Positions 36,256 through 48,284 are shown, numbered from the stretch's first letter. The stretch: DNA of 64,000 bases from Gautieria morchelliformis (GCA_015179125.1 WHVA01000071.1:1-64000); one strand, 5' to 3'. Program-made: numbers and translations. Notes: generated by a model from the letters alone, not told the origin.

Positions 36256-39200
36256 ATGGCCGGCGTGTCACGTGGTCTGCACGTGACAGACGCATCTAGC
36301 AGCATCTGGGGAGGTCGTGTGGCTTGCTCACCCCCCGAAGCTCTAGATAGCTATCTAGGGCTTCAAGGTCCTTGCAGGATGACATGGGTTCCCATGTCAC
36401 GTCGCCTAGGGTCCAACGGACCTGGAACTCCAGGTCCATCAAGTTTATCCATCGATGTGCGATAATCTCGTCAACGAGCCACTCCTCGTCGCCATTCGCT
36501 CCGAAGTCATAAAATGACTTGGCCTCACGACGAGGGAACAATTCGTCGTTGTTAGCCTCGTATCGCCGTACGAGGCTTGAATGGAAGACCGGCGAAATGC
36601 GACGGCTTTTCAGCTCGTTGGGAAGATCAAGGATCACCGTCGAGGCATCGTTGTGAGCCTCGACGACACGGTACGGTCTGATGTACCACGGGACTAGTTT
36701 TCTGGCTCTTCCTTTCGGGAGAGTTAGGTTTTGTGTCGAAAGGTAGACGCGGTCATTGGCCACGTACCTGTCGCTCGCCATACATTTCTTGTTTGCATGA
36801 AATGTTTGCGTCACTCAATGCTCTATGATTGCATCGTGTGCCACATCAGGTTCCATTTTGCCTGATGTGCGAACCGGGTTACCCCTTGAACGGGATGTCC
36901 ACAGCTATGGGGAGGTCTATCTGCGGCATATAGCCGTGGTTCAGCTCGAAAGGTGCGAACCCCGTGGTCGCGCTGACGTTGCTGTTGAGAGCGACCTCAA
37001 CCATTGGGCATTTCAATGCCCAATCCTTCTGATCGTCTCTGACAACCGCGTGCAATATCTGGCCGATCGAGCAGCTTGCCCGCTCGGTGGCTCCATCCGT
37101 TTGGGGATGGAAGGCAGTTGACATGAGGAGCTTAGTCCCCATGAGTCGCTGTAGTTCACGCCAGAACATCAACATGAACTAGAGTCTCTGTCCGAGACGA
37201 TGGAGTTGGGAACTCCGTGGAATCGAACGACCTCCTTCAGAAACAGCCAGGCTACTCCCTTGGCTGACAGGCTCGTCCTGGTTGGTACGAGGTGTAGGAG
37301 TGACGTTAGTCGGTCGATGACTACCATCAGGTAGTCACAGTCGTTGGATTTGGGCAGGGGCCCCATGAAGTCGATGCCAATCGACTACCATGGCCTATCC
37401 AGAATGGATACGCTGTGTAGTAGGCCTTTGGGCCGTTGTGGTCTGGTTTTCGTCATCTGACACCTCGCGCACGATGTGCAGAACGCTTCTATGTCTGGGC
37501 TAATGCCCAGCCACCAATATGCTCTTCGAACATAGTTCGAAGTCTTCAGATGGCCGTAGTGGCCGACTATCTGATGTGCCCGATCGATGATGATTTCAAT
37601 CAGCTTCCTTCCCCCTTGAAGAACAGAGCGGGGGATGGCAATGACGTCTCTTTTGAGCTGGTTCTTAGTCCAGATCAGCCCGTCCCGGATCCCAAATCTC
37701 GGGTGCGCGTCCGGGTGCGCCATGATCTTCGTGAACATGGCGTCCCTGTGGTACACATCTTGTAGGACCTTAGACAGGTCTATGCCTTGCTCGACGACCC
37801 AGCGCAGGGGCACGCCGTCATTTCCTGCGGCGATGAATCTGACGTCATTGTCGTCGTTGTCGCGTGACGCGGCGACGTTCGCGGGCTCTGGTGAGCCCTC
37901 GTTCAATGCGGCGGATTCCATTACTCTCGCCTCTGTCTTCTCAGCGAGGCGTTTAGAGCGTCTTGTCGCCGCTGTTCACAGCTTGATATACTGGTCGGTG
38001 GGCAATAACTCACCGTCCGGGTCTAAACGCACATCTGCGTTCATGAAGACGTGGTCCGGGTGATTGTCATCACTCGAGTCGTTCTTGTAGTAGCGCGACA
38101 GGCAGTCCGCTACCTTGTTCTCTATACCGTCAACGTGAACGGTGTTGAAATTGAACCGGGAGAGAAACTCCCACCATCTGACCTGGCGGTCAGATAGGCT
38201 CTTCTGGGTCTCGAAGTACTCGAGCCCTTTGTGGTCTGTGATGAGGGTGAACCTTCGCCCCAGCAGTTTGTCCTCCCATTTCATGAGAGCCTCGAGCACC
38301 GCGATCGTCTCGTGCTCGTGAGTCCGGTAGTGTTGCTGAGCAACGCTGAACTTCTTTGACAAGAAGCCGGCAGGTCGACAGGTTTTCCAGTCAGGACCTT
38401 GGCTGTAGACCGCACCGACGCTGGCTTTTGACCCATCGGTGATCACCCAGATCGGCTCTGGGCTCCTTGCATCTACTGGACCAGGATCAGGGCCTTACAG
38501 GCCAACGCCTTAATGCTTTGCCAGCATTTGTCTAGTACTAGTAGTGGAGTCCATTCAAATGGACGGTTATTAGGCGCACAGCCCGATAGTGGGGTGGTAT
38601 ATGCGCTAAAATCTGGCATGTAGTGTGCCAGATACTGTACCAGCCCGAGGAAACGCTGGACGTTGTTGAACGTCCGTGGCCTACGCCACTCGCGGATGCG
38701 TTGCATCTTGTCCTCGTCGGCATGTACCCCTCGGCCATCGATAATATCACCGAGACACTCCATTCGGATGGAATAGAGGTCCACCTTTTTCTTGCTCAGA
38801 AAAACGTGATTCTTCCTCAGTCTGTCAAAGACGATGTAGAGGTGCTCTTCATGCTCTTGTATTGAGAGCGAGAATATGAAGATGTCGTCCATGTATACAT
38901 GGACGAAGCGACCTATGCAGTCATGGAAAATGGCTGTCATCAGCCGTTGGAATGTTGATGGGGCATTACAGTCCCCCATCTGTATCACCTGGCTCCTGAA
39001 GGTGCCAAGGATCGTGGCAAAGGCAGTCTTTGCTACATGATCCGGATGGATCTGGATCTGCTCGTATGCTTCTGACATATCGAGTTTTCTTCGATACCGA
39101 CAGCGAGCCATGTCGCTGCAGATGATATCCTGATCCAGGAAGGGTGTGACGTCCTTCACCGTGTTCTCGTTCTGCTGGCGCAGATCGAAGACGGTTCGCA

Positions 39201-39491
39201 ATGTACCGTTCTTCTTCGGCACGCACAGCATGGGCACGGCCTGCTGCACGACTGCCGGAATCCACCACTTTGCAGTGGTGTATCGTTCTATCTTAGCCAA
39301 CAGTTCCTCTCCGAAGTGTTCGGGGCATTTCGGTAGTCGATACCGCATGTGCTTGTTGGGATCGATGAGGTTGATCTCATGGTTGATCTCCCATAGTGGC
39401 GGGAGTTCTAATGGAATTCCACTGACTTAGTCAGTGATTCATTCCATCCATTCCTCGCGGAGGCGAGGAAGGTCACCATCTGTGAGGATGA

Positions 39492-39979
39492 TGTTAGCGA
39501 CTTGGGGTTATGGCAGGGAAGGTTCGGTAGAGTTCTTAGAAAGCTAGAATAAAATTCACTCTCTCAGTGAATTTATTGTCACTGTTATATTAATACAATA
39601 CCTAGAATCAAATTCACTACATGATTTTCAGTCAACATGCTATGAAAATACAAAGAATACTACTCGCCTCTCTCAGTGAATTTATTGTCACTGAGAGAGG
39701 AGCACTATCCTGTCTCAGAAGGCATATACATGCACCCGGCCCTTTAGCGCTCAAGAGCTCGCGCGTCGAACTCATTTCAAACTCCGCTGGGTGCAGCCGC
39801 TTGTGAAAATAGAGATAACAAAATGAAATGGAGAGGTAGGGAGTGACTGGAAAATTTCGAAAATAATCAGAGAAGTGAGTGCATGGTACAAGAACAATGT
39901 GAGAAGAGATTGAAACACCATACAATAAATCGAACATATTATGCTTGATCTTGGTGCAGGAGCATAAATGCACCCAACA
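39492..39979 (-). repeat. Copia-family solo LTR L2 (488 bp)
   Basis: Plus strand starts TGTTAGCGACTTGGGG and ends ATGCACCCAACA. Perfect 5-bp target duplication GATGA at 39,487-39,491 and 39,980-39,984. It interrupts the start of the reverse-transcriptase region of gypsy A. Confidence 0.88.
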
Positions 39980-40217
39980 GATGATGGTGGTGGTTGGCTT
40001 AGAAGCCATTTGGATGCTGAAGCGCCAGGCAGAGCTTGCGATGCCGCGCGCTACGGCCGGGCTGATTAACGAGATTGTTTAGCTAAGCTGTCAAAATAAA
40101 AGGTGACAGTCACGTTTAGGTCGCGCTGAAGACTCTTGCACCGTGACCTCCATCTACGTATAGTTCTCCGAGACAAAGTCTCAAATTCTTCATAGTGATT
40201 CTCTCAGTCAACCGACG

Positions 40218-43200
40218 ATGACGACGGGTCCACCAGACGCATCGGAAGGTCACCCGAACACCATCACCGGATCTAGATCGGCCGGTGACTCATCGGCCAA
40301 CGTCATCACTTCTAACGCTACGTCCTTGACCCCAATAGAAGAAATGACCCAAAAGGCTGTCGCTGACATCAACAGCGTCAGAAGCTTCAGAAACGCAGCC
40401 AGGAAGGCGAGGCAATTAAACGGAGATGCTGACGTATCAGGCGACGAGGATATCCTTTCTGAGCAACAACTGTCTGACACCTTCACCGCACTAGCTAGAC
40501 AGAACGGTAACCCCACGACAGCCTCCAACATCCCCTCTATGTCCACTACGACCACGACCACTTCCAACCAACCAGCACTACTATCTCTCGCGACAGCAGC
40601 TAATCACACCGGGGAGCCAACGAATAATAACGCGAACTCCACGCCGACGCCGGGCGCGACGACCGACAACTCTTTGTGGACCTTCTCAGCAGCGATGGTA
40701 GCGACGAACACCCAGCAGACAGTAATACACGCTATCCCCGCGCAGCTCCTAACCATGTTTCAGCACCGCGTATACATACCTCTATCCTTCTTCTTGATCA
40801 AAAGCATGGAGAGCATCAGACTCAAGCGCGACATCAAATTGTTCAAATCACTCACTAAGCCCATCCGCGTTATCGACGCTTGCAACTTCATTGACGAAAG
40901 AAAGCTCACATTTACGCAGTTCAATCAAGCTTACCACAATTTCTTGCGATGCCTCGAGCTATGCTGTGAACCCGGCTCTGGAATTTTGGAAGGGTGGAAG
41001 AACCACTTCAAGCGCACCGTGCGTGATCCCAACATGGAAGAGAAGTTCAAGATATACCTTTACATGGACATTATGATGCGCCAACAACTGATGGTGCAAC
41101 CTTTTATTCCAGACGTACTCAGCAAGGAGTACAACGAGTGTTACGCGATGGCGCACAGGGACATCAACGATGAACACACAGCGGAGCTGGTGGAGTCCAG
41201 GCTCGCTGCAGCGAGATCCTCCTATTCAAACAATCGTGACTATCGTTATCAACCGTACAGCTCACCTCTCTCGTTCAGTTCAGGCGCTTCCAGGAATTTC
41301 CCTGGTTCGAGTGCAGGGAATGGAGGCCAGTCCTTTCGGAACAAGGAGAGCCAGCCACCCAAACCGAAGCTATGCATACGTTGCGGATGCAAGGACGCTC
41401 ACATCTCCACCAACTGTGACGCCAAGCACATCTACAATCACCCCGATCGCAGGACTAACGTCTCGATCAGGGACAGACGCCTCGTCTATGACTCAGACGG
41501 CACCGCCGTATGCCTCAAATTCAACCTACAAGGCTCATGTACCGCTGATCCCACCAGACACCCCCCACACAGATGCAGTATCTGTCTTGTCTCTTACCAC
41601 GGAGCGGTGCAGTGCACTCGCATCTGAATTACACAGAATCACAACACCATACAAGGCCGAAGGCTTCAGGGTCGCCCTTGAAGAGACCGGCCTCACTGCA
41701 CGCTATCCCAATCTTGTCACCGACATACTACAGGGTTCACCGATTGGCAACCCACCAGCGCTCACATACACGTTCACACCACCCAACATGAGATCAGCTT
41801 TGCAACATCCACACTTCGTCGACGAACACATCACAGAAGAAGTCAGGGCGGGCCGCATGTCAGGCCCGTTCACTTTGGACGAGACACACTTCATTTTCAA
41901 AGGACACTTCAGGACATCGCCGTTGGGCCTAGTGGAGAAAGAGCCCGGAGATGGAAAGTTCCGCCTCACTAGGAACTTGTCCAAAAAAGACGCACACGGC
42001 GTTTCAGTAAACAGCATGCTCAATTCAAATGACTTCCCAACCCGTTGGGGCTCGGCATGGGAGGTCGAACAATATGTGAGTACCACATCACGCAGTTGGC
42101 TGCAAGGCCCTTCCCTTCCTTCTTGCGCATTTGTTGTGATACATGCGGCACGAAAGAGCCACCGATGGCCCACCGGGGGCGCGCGGTGCAGAGGTTCACG
42201 TTTGTGAGACCATGTCACGAGGTCTGAACAGACGAGCGTTGGTGATGTCTGAACGGACAAGCAGGGGGGGGCGTCCGGAGGGATGAGCATGTTCGGATGA
42301 ACACACAGGGAACGAGCAGTTCGAATGAACGCACACACACACATGTTCCGCTTCTTCTCCCTTCGCTCAGCGTCACACAGGCTGTTTAGCTGACGCATGT
42401 ACATGTTGCAGCTGCTGACAGCACCGCCGGGGACGCAGGCGGCATGTCTAGACCTCCAGTACCGCAACTCGCCAATTCTACCTGCTCACAAGTGTTATAT
42501 AACGCTGCATTGGTGAGGCGGCTATTACGTCGATCATGTATTACCCTTCGGACTCACTACAGCGGCAGGCATACAAGGGACCGTGGCAGATGTGATAGCG
42601 GATATCCTGGAAGCACACGGCGTTAGCCGGGTACGGAAATGGGTTGATGATTTCAAACTGTTACGAGAACCCAGCAATTCACACAGAGAAGCCAGAGGCA
42701 GCACAGTCTACATTTATTCCTATGACCTTGACATGGTATTCGCTATCACACTACCACTAGGCGTTCCTTGGCATGATGTAGCCGTCAAAGGGAGCATATT
42801 TGCCTTCATCACCGAGTACGTCGGTTTTCTGTGGGATCTCGCGATGCGCACGGTTGCAGTGCCGGAACGCAAGCGCGTAAAGTATCTCAAACGCATCGTC
42901 TCGTTTCTCGCATCACCAAAATCCACGAAGGAAATAGCGATGAAGCTACTAGGCACCCTACAACATGTCACATTTGTATACACACTCGGCAGGTCCTTCC
43001 TACCGGCACTCACACGTTACATCACCACATTCGACAACAGCCGCTTTGTAACCCGTTTCATCCCTAGAGACGTCCGCAGGGACATGGAGTGGTGGAAACA
43101 CACTCTGTCGAACGAGACGCTGACGCGTAGCCTGTGTCCACGTGAGTCCGTGGATCTGGACATCTGGGTCGATGCATCAACCTCTTGGGGGGTCGGTTTG

Positions 43201-44017
43201 CTGATCGGCGACAGATGGGCAGCGTGGAAGCTCAGAGAGGATTGGAAAGGCGCAGGGCGCGACATCGGCTGGGCCGAGGCAATTGCCATAGAGCTAGTGG
43301 CCCTATGGATCGCGGATGCAGGCATCCAGGACGCACATGTGCGGGTCCACAGTGACAACACCGGTGTCATCGGTGCGCTCCTGCAAGGGAGATCGCGTAG
43401 TGCACCCAAGAATCAGTGCATTCGCCGGATCAGTCACATTCTGGCCCCCATCAATGTTACCATCGACTCGAAATACGTTGCGTCGGCGACCAACAAGTCG
43501 GACCCCATTTCTCACGGCGAGTTGGGGTCGGCTTACATGCGGCTCACCGTACGCTTTGCGCTCCCAAGGGAGCTTGAACCGTTTCTTGTTCATGTCTAGT
43601 ACATCCTTTAATCAGGCCGCACTTGTAGGTGCTGGTCCTTCGTCAACCAGTGAGGTGGGACTGGCGAACTCACCTCTGCCGCAACTAGTTCGACGTCGTA
43701 AGCCACGCGTGTCCAAAAATCCCAAGAATATGCTTGCCCCATCTGTCTTCCGTCCACATGTTTTAGCCCATGATCGTATCACCGCCTGGCATTCCCCACA
43801 TTCGCTTGCTAACCGTGCCGCCCTACGGGGGGTTGTCCCAGACAATCATGCCGACCAGCTAGAAGAAGTCTTCGCCAGCGCAGTGGTAAAGAAAACCAAA
43901 GAGAACTGGGGAGCGGGACTGCTACGTTTCCACCAGTACTGTGACTTGGTGTTGATTCCAGAATCCGATCGCATTCCAGCCTCCGAGAGACTATTGTGCT
44001 TGTTTGTAGCTAACTGC
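40218..44017 (+). mobile_element. DIRS/Ngaro-like element: gag-like, RT and RNase H part
   Basis: Gag-like ORF 40,218-41,627 (469 codons): SLTPIEEMTQKAVADINSVR, SFFLIKSMESIRLKRDIKLF, and a Cys/His cluster CIRCGCKDAHISTNC. An overlapping frame starts the polymerase (RVALEETGLTARYPNLVTDI, TSPLGLVEKEPGDGKFRLTR). RT/RNase H continues at 42,583-43,599 with RVRKWVDDFKLL (catalytic DD), DLDIWVDASTSWGVGLLIGD and VRVHSDNTGVIGALLQGRSR. A third frame starts at about 43,593 (MSSTSFNQAALVGAGPSS) and runs into the LTR at 44,018. RT plus RNase H with a tyrosine recombinase identifies the DIRS order; Ngaro is the branch known from basidiomycetes. Broken, roughly four to six breaks. Confidence 0.65.
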
Positions 44018-44505
44018 TGTTGGGTGCATTTATGCTCCTGCACCAAAATCAAGCATAATATATTCACTTTATTGTGTGGTGTTTCAATATTTTCTCATAC
44101 TGTTCTTGTACCATGCATCCATTTCTCTGCTTATTTTCGAAATTTTCCAGTCACTCTGTATCTCTCCATTTCATTCTGTTATTTCTACTTTCACAGGCGG
44201 CTGCACCCAGCGGAGTTTGAAATGACTTCGACGCGCGAGCCCTTGGGCGCTAAAGGGCCGGGTGCAAGTATATGCCTTCTGAGACAGGATTACACTCCTC
44301 TCTCAGTGACAATAAATTCACTGAGAGAGGCGAGTAGTATTCTTCATATTTACATAGCATGTTGACTGAAAATCATGTAGTATATTTGATTCTAGGTATT
44401 GTATTAATATATCAGTGACAATAAATTCACTGAGAGAGTATATTTGATTCTAGCTTTCTAAGAACTCTACCGAACCTTCCCTGCCATAGCCCCTAGTTGC
44501 TAACA
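44018..44505 (+). repeat. Copia-family LTR L3 (488 bp), inversion breakpoint
   Basis: Starts TGTTGGGTGCATTTATG, ends CCTAGTTGCTAACA. Flanks ACTGC (44,013-44,017) and CCCTT (44,506-44,510) do not match each other. They are the reverse complements of the two flanks of L1. Confidence 0.85.
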
Positions 44506-44549
44506 CCCTTGTGATACAAGGTCCTAAGATCAACATCCTTTACAGATGC
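44506..44549. repeat. Last 39 bp of gypsy A 3' LTR plus TSD GATGC
   Basis: CCCTTGTGATACAAGG to CATCCTTTACA matches the end of the 27,728-27,942 LTR in the same orientation. It is followed at once by GATGC (44,545-44,549), the partner of 27,723-27,727. Confidence 0.8.
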
Positions 44550-45463
44550 CGCCTGAAGCGCTATATTGTTGCTGCCACCCTGGGCCCCAAGTCACTGGTC
44601 ATTAAGGTTGAGATCCAGACGATGGACACAGCGGAAGTGAAATCCGGATGCACACTTGTCGACTGTGGAGGCACTGGTCAGTTTATGGACCAGGACTATG
44701 TGGAACGGAACTGACTGACCACACAGAAGTTGCAATGTGCAATCCCAGTGTTCAATGTATATGGAATCCCCAATGAGGCAGGGTCCATCACAGAAATAGT
44801 AGACACAATTCTCCGCTATGATGGACACACGGAACGCACTTCCTTTGCAGTCAGCAGCCTGGGGAAGCAAGACATCATCCTTGGCTGCAGGAGCACAACC
44901 CAGAGATCAACTGGCAGACTTGGAAGGTGCTGATGAGTCGATGCCCAACCAAGTGTCACATGTGCCAGTTGGAAGTGCAGAAGGAACATCAGGAGCAGTG
45001 GAATACTGAATGGCTCATACAGACATGTTGTTCTGGCCCCCATCCCCTGCTTGCAGAAGAGGATTTGGAAGCGGAATTTGAACCAGCTCCCACTTCCGAT
45101 TCTGATTCTGATTCTGATTCGGCCCGGAAGACACTCTAGTGGAGGGGGAGTGCTTGCTGTATATAAATCTTCTGCCAGAAGCAGAACACGTCTGCGTCAC
45201 CCGAAATATTTTGCAGCACCTCGCAGAAGCCTCCAGGAAGCATGATAAAGTGGAGGTGGAGATTCTGGAGTACCTGCGGGAGTTCGAGGACGTCTTTGCC
45301 AAGGAGTCATTTGATGCTTTGCCTCCACGGAAGTTGTGAGACCATGCCATCGAGTTGGAGCCTGGGTCAAAGCCCACCAACTGTAAGGTCTAGCCGCTGT
45401 CACCCAGAGAGCAAGTAGAGCTTGATGCATTCCTTGCAGAGAACCTCCGTACAGGGAGGATCC
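44545..45463 (+). mobile_element. Ty3/gypsy element E continued: protease and start of RT
   Basis: Resumes after gypsy A. A retropepsin-like region has GCTLVDCGGTGQFMDQDYVE and LGKQDIILG. A short (GATTCT)n tract is at about 45,097, and the region leading into reverse transcriptase reads FEDVFAKESFDALPP and EQVELDAFLAENLRTGRI. It stops at 45,463 where the LTR of gypsy C begins. Broken, several breaks. The rest of its pol is not seen in the window. Confidence 0.6.
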
Positions 45464-46553
45464 TGTCAAGATTGGTTTTTAGGCATTAATATCATGTATT
45501 AGTAAACACAGCGAATGCCTGAATAACTTGTGCGAGGAGGTGTGCCTTTCAGTGAGTAAAGTGAACGAATAAATGTTTAGAAGGTAAGAGGGCTGCCTGA
45601 TAGGGGCTCGCCCTATCTACAGTCATAGCAAAATAGCCCGTGGCACTTGACAATATAACATGCAAGGTGTCACAAAAAGGTTGTCTAAGTAGCAACAATC
45701 CTTTCACTGGCAAAGGCACTCCTTTGGAGTCCTTCGCCGACAGCACAGAGAATAGTTCGAAGGCTAAGGTAATGAAGGTGAAGTACGAAAACTCACCAGT
45801 GGTGCTCAAGTCTTCCTCTGGTCGAAGATGGGAATCTACAGGAGAGGGCTCAAGACGGTGATCACAGTGAGGTCAAGTTTGCACAAGCTAGACTTATGAT
45901 AATTGAACTGAGGAATATACATGCGAATGTAAACTACTTATATTGAATGCTCGTATGGTAACAGCGAATAGGAAAGAGGCCGTCGTGCATCAGGGTTGGA
46001 TAGGGGTGTGCAGTCATGATACAAATAGATGAAATAAACATACAGTAGAATGGAAGAGGCGTGCGAACATGAAACAATGGAGAGGAAGGGGGGCAAAGGC
46101 ACCTATGTACAAAAACACGCCTTGGGACCTGCATATACACCACCCTGCACGGACTCTTCGTCTGCTGGGTTGATCCCACATGACCTACGGGTAGGATGTC
46201 CTGCGAATGCATCCTGGTCATATGAATGCCTAAAGGGGTTGCATTGGGAAGATGATGGGGCCAGTGATGGACCATCATGCTGGGTAGAGGATGTCGATCG
46301 TGTTTGATGGCATGCCTGCTGGCGAATGGTTGTTCGGCAAATGTGGCGAACGGAGAGAACATAGAGGAGGAGTGGTGAAAGGGGAAACAGGGATAGCTGG
46401 GTGCAGGAAATACATGAGTTGTGACAATCCAGGAACTAACTAATAACAGAATCAGGGGTGATGGGAAGTGCGAAGGGAAACCTGAAGGAAGCCGAGATAT
46501 ACCCGAGGTTCCGAATGAGAGCTGAGGTCCAGATTTGGGAACGGGTCGTAACA
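45464..46553 (-). repeat. 3' LTR of gypsy C (about 1,090 bp)
   Basis: Minus strand begins TGTTACGACCCGTTCCC right after the purine-rich AAGGGGGAGGTAC and ends CCAATCTTGACA. Homologous to the diverged copy at 24,525-25,661. Confidence 0.75.
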
Positions 46554-46687
46554 GTACCTCCCCCTTATGGCTGAACCCATGAAGCCATAAGCAAGATCCC
46601 GGAGATTGCCAGGTCGGGGTAGTTACATAAGCTTTGTTTTGCGTTCTGCTTCTTGTCTTCTCCCATCATCATCAAAAATCACAGATC

Positions 46688-47948
46688 ATGCCAGAGACGT
46701 GTAAAATTCCCATTGAGGTCAACGTGGAGCTCACGCATGCTGAGCGTGAAGCGGTGGAGCGGATGAAGGAGCTGCAGGAAAGGCGGCGACTTGCGCAGGA
46801 GCGCAAAGCTGCTGCAGAGAAGAAACGGCGGGAGGATGCCGAAAAAGCTGAAGCGGAACGGAAAGCACAGGCCGAAGCTGCATGAATAGCCCAAGAGGCT
46901 AAAAGGGCCGAAGAGGCACGAAAAGCCAAGGAGGCTTGAAAGGCCGAAGAAGCGTGGGAGGAAGAGAAGCGGGCCTTGAAGGCAAAAGCCGATGAGGCTC
47001 AGAAAGCGATGGGGCCGGTTTTCAAATGTGAGCACCAGCGACTTCTAGATTTGCTGGAAGCTGAATCAATTCGACAAGCCGATGTGGATCAGAACTACCA
47101 CATCCCATCACCTGAGCCGTTGGTCTTGGACTCGGCAACCGCACAAGCGTGGATTTTGGCCATGAAACATGCAGCTGAAAGGAATGCGGCTAAGGCAAGG
47201 CCGAAAGCCTTGGGTTCGCGGAAGTGGAAGATGACCGAGGAGTCAGATGAGGAGTCTGATGAAGAGGTGAGTCCTCAGGTCAGGTCGGTTCGGATTTACT
47301 TATGATTTTTTATTCTTTTAGCGTGAACCTTGCGATGCGTGCAGGCGTCGCCAGACCCGGTGCCTACGTGGGAAAAAAACCGCGTGTCAGCAATGTGTGG
47401 ACCAGAAGGTCCAATGTAGCTTCCTGGATGGGAAGTGGAAGTGGAAGGACGAGGATGCGACCGAGGGACCGGGGCCGAAGAAGGCCAAGGTGTCGCCCGT
47501 CAAGCCATTGGGAGCCATTCTGATGGTGGACATCCGTGTGGGGCCGTCGGGAGCAGGAATCAAGGGTTTAAAACCCGATGGGTGGTCGGGAGTGGAAGTC
47601 TCCCGGATGGTGAGGGACTTGTTGTCCTGGCAGAGCGACCAGCTGGAGCAGAGCAACCATCTGCTTCGGGGCGTTCTAGACTTTGTGCAGCGGATCGAGC
47701 GGCACAACTCCCGGTTAAATAAGCGGTTGGAGTTGTGGGACACAGGGGCCAAGAACGTGTCCTTATGGACGGGAATGCGTTCAGATTGGGGCGGGTTCGA
47801 TTTGGCTGGGGGTTCGGGTTCAGGTTCGGGGGAAAATGGAGCGGAGGAAGGGGATAAGGGAAAAGGGAAGCAAAGGGGTGAGACAGGGGAAAGCGGGAGC
47901 AGGATCGGAATCGGAATCGGGTTTGGAAGACAGGAGCGGGGAAGATGA
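46688..47948 (+). CDS. Antisense ORF with Zn(2)Cys6 cluster inside gypsy C (fossil)
   Basis: Lies between the polypurine tract and the end of pol, on the strand opposite pol. The start MPETCKIPIEVNVELTHAER is followed by a long charged K/E/R/A coiled coil. An acidic segment ends at a GTGAGT donor (47,267), and a 55-nt intron runs to TTTTAG at 47,321. The next exon opens with REPCDACRRRQTRCLRGKK and QQCVDQKVQCSF, giving six cysteines spaced C-x2-C-x6-C-x7-C-x2-C-x6-C, the fungal binuclear zinc cluster pattern used in DNA-binding regulators. Then GPGPKKAKVSPVKPLG and a glycine-rich acidic tail. The ORF is broken, about two or three breaks. Element-encoded regulator, captured host gene or another role are all possible. 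Confidence 0.55.
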
Positions 47949-48284
47949 GCAGGATGATGGGGAAAAGGGTGCGGGAGCAGATGAGGAAGAAACTATGGAA
48001 GACAACTAACTATTGTTTTTGTTGTTTTTCTATACTAAATGTGAATCTTTTTTCTTGGTGATTTTTGTTTCGGGATCGGGATTGGGAATGGAAGTGAAGT
48101 GACAGACAGGGAGAGAGGGGAAAAACCGAGAACTACAAGTGTAGCTATTCAGCAAAATGGCCGAGAATAAAACATAGCCAAAGAGTGTTTTTTGTTTTTT
48201 TTTGTCTAACTAAGAAAGTGCCCATAAAATGAGAGAAGAGAAACAGGGAGCTGAAGCTTGGGTTCAAGGAACCCATGGTCCAGG

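Larger units (their letters stand above)
33036..40050 (-). mobile_element. Gypsy A 3' half: pol, third ORF, partial 3' LTR
   Basis: Read on the minus strand, right to left: a segment ISPAVARGIASSAWRF (about 40,045) and TDGDLPRLREEWM; reverse transcriptase 39,348-38,473 (PKCPEHFGEELLAKIE, VPMLCVPKKNGTLRTVFDLR, the catalytic FVHVYMDDIFIF); RNase H 38,446-37,976 (DGSKASVGAVYSQG, ITDHKGLEYFE); integrase zinc-binding and core regions 37,900-36,880 (CTSCARCQMTKT, MGPLPKSNDCDYLMVVIDRL, FHPQTDGATERA); and a chromodomain-like end 36,500-36,300. An additional ORF and a polypurine tract at 33,217-33,230 precede the partial LTR 33,036-33,216. It carries solo-LTR insertions at 34,106-35,042 and 39,492-39,979. 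Broken, about six breaks apart from insertions. Confidence 0.8.
27728..44544. mobile_element. Ty3/gypsy element A (outer limits), internally rearranged
   Basis: Outer boundaries are defined by the 215-bp LTR at 27,728-27,942, the last 39 bp of an LTR of the same family at 44,506-44,544, and the GATGC target duplication on both sides. Inside are gag and protease (+, 27,943-31,330), a DIRS-like element in two parts, pol and a third ORF (minus strand, 33,250-40,050), three copia-family solo LTRs and a further solo LTR. The change of strand within one element is explained by an internal inversion (see findings). The element is a broken fossil with many breaks. It is younger than element E and older than its own insertions. 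Confidence 0.7.

Noticed and set aside
24525-46553. LTR copies at 24,525 and 45,464 as the two LTRs of gypsy E
   Set aside because: The right copy directly follows a minus-strand polypurine tract of element C and continues to TGTTACGACC, so it belongs to C. The two copies are strongly diverged and their flanks do not match.
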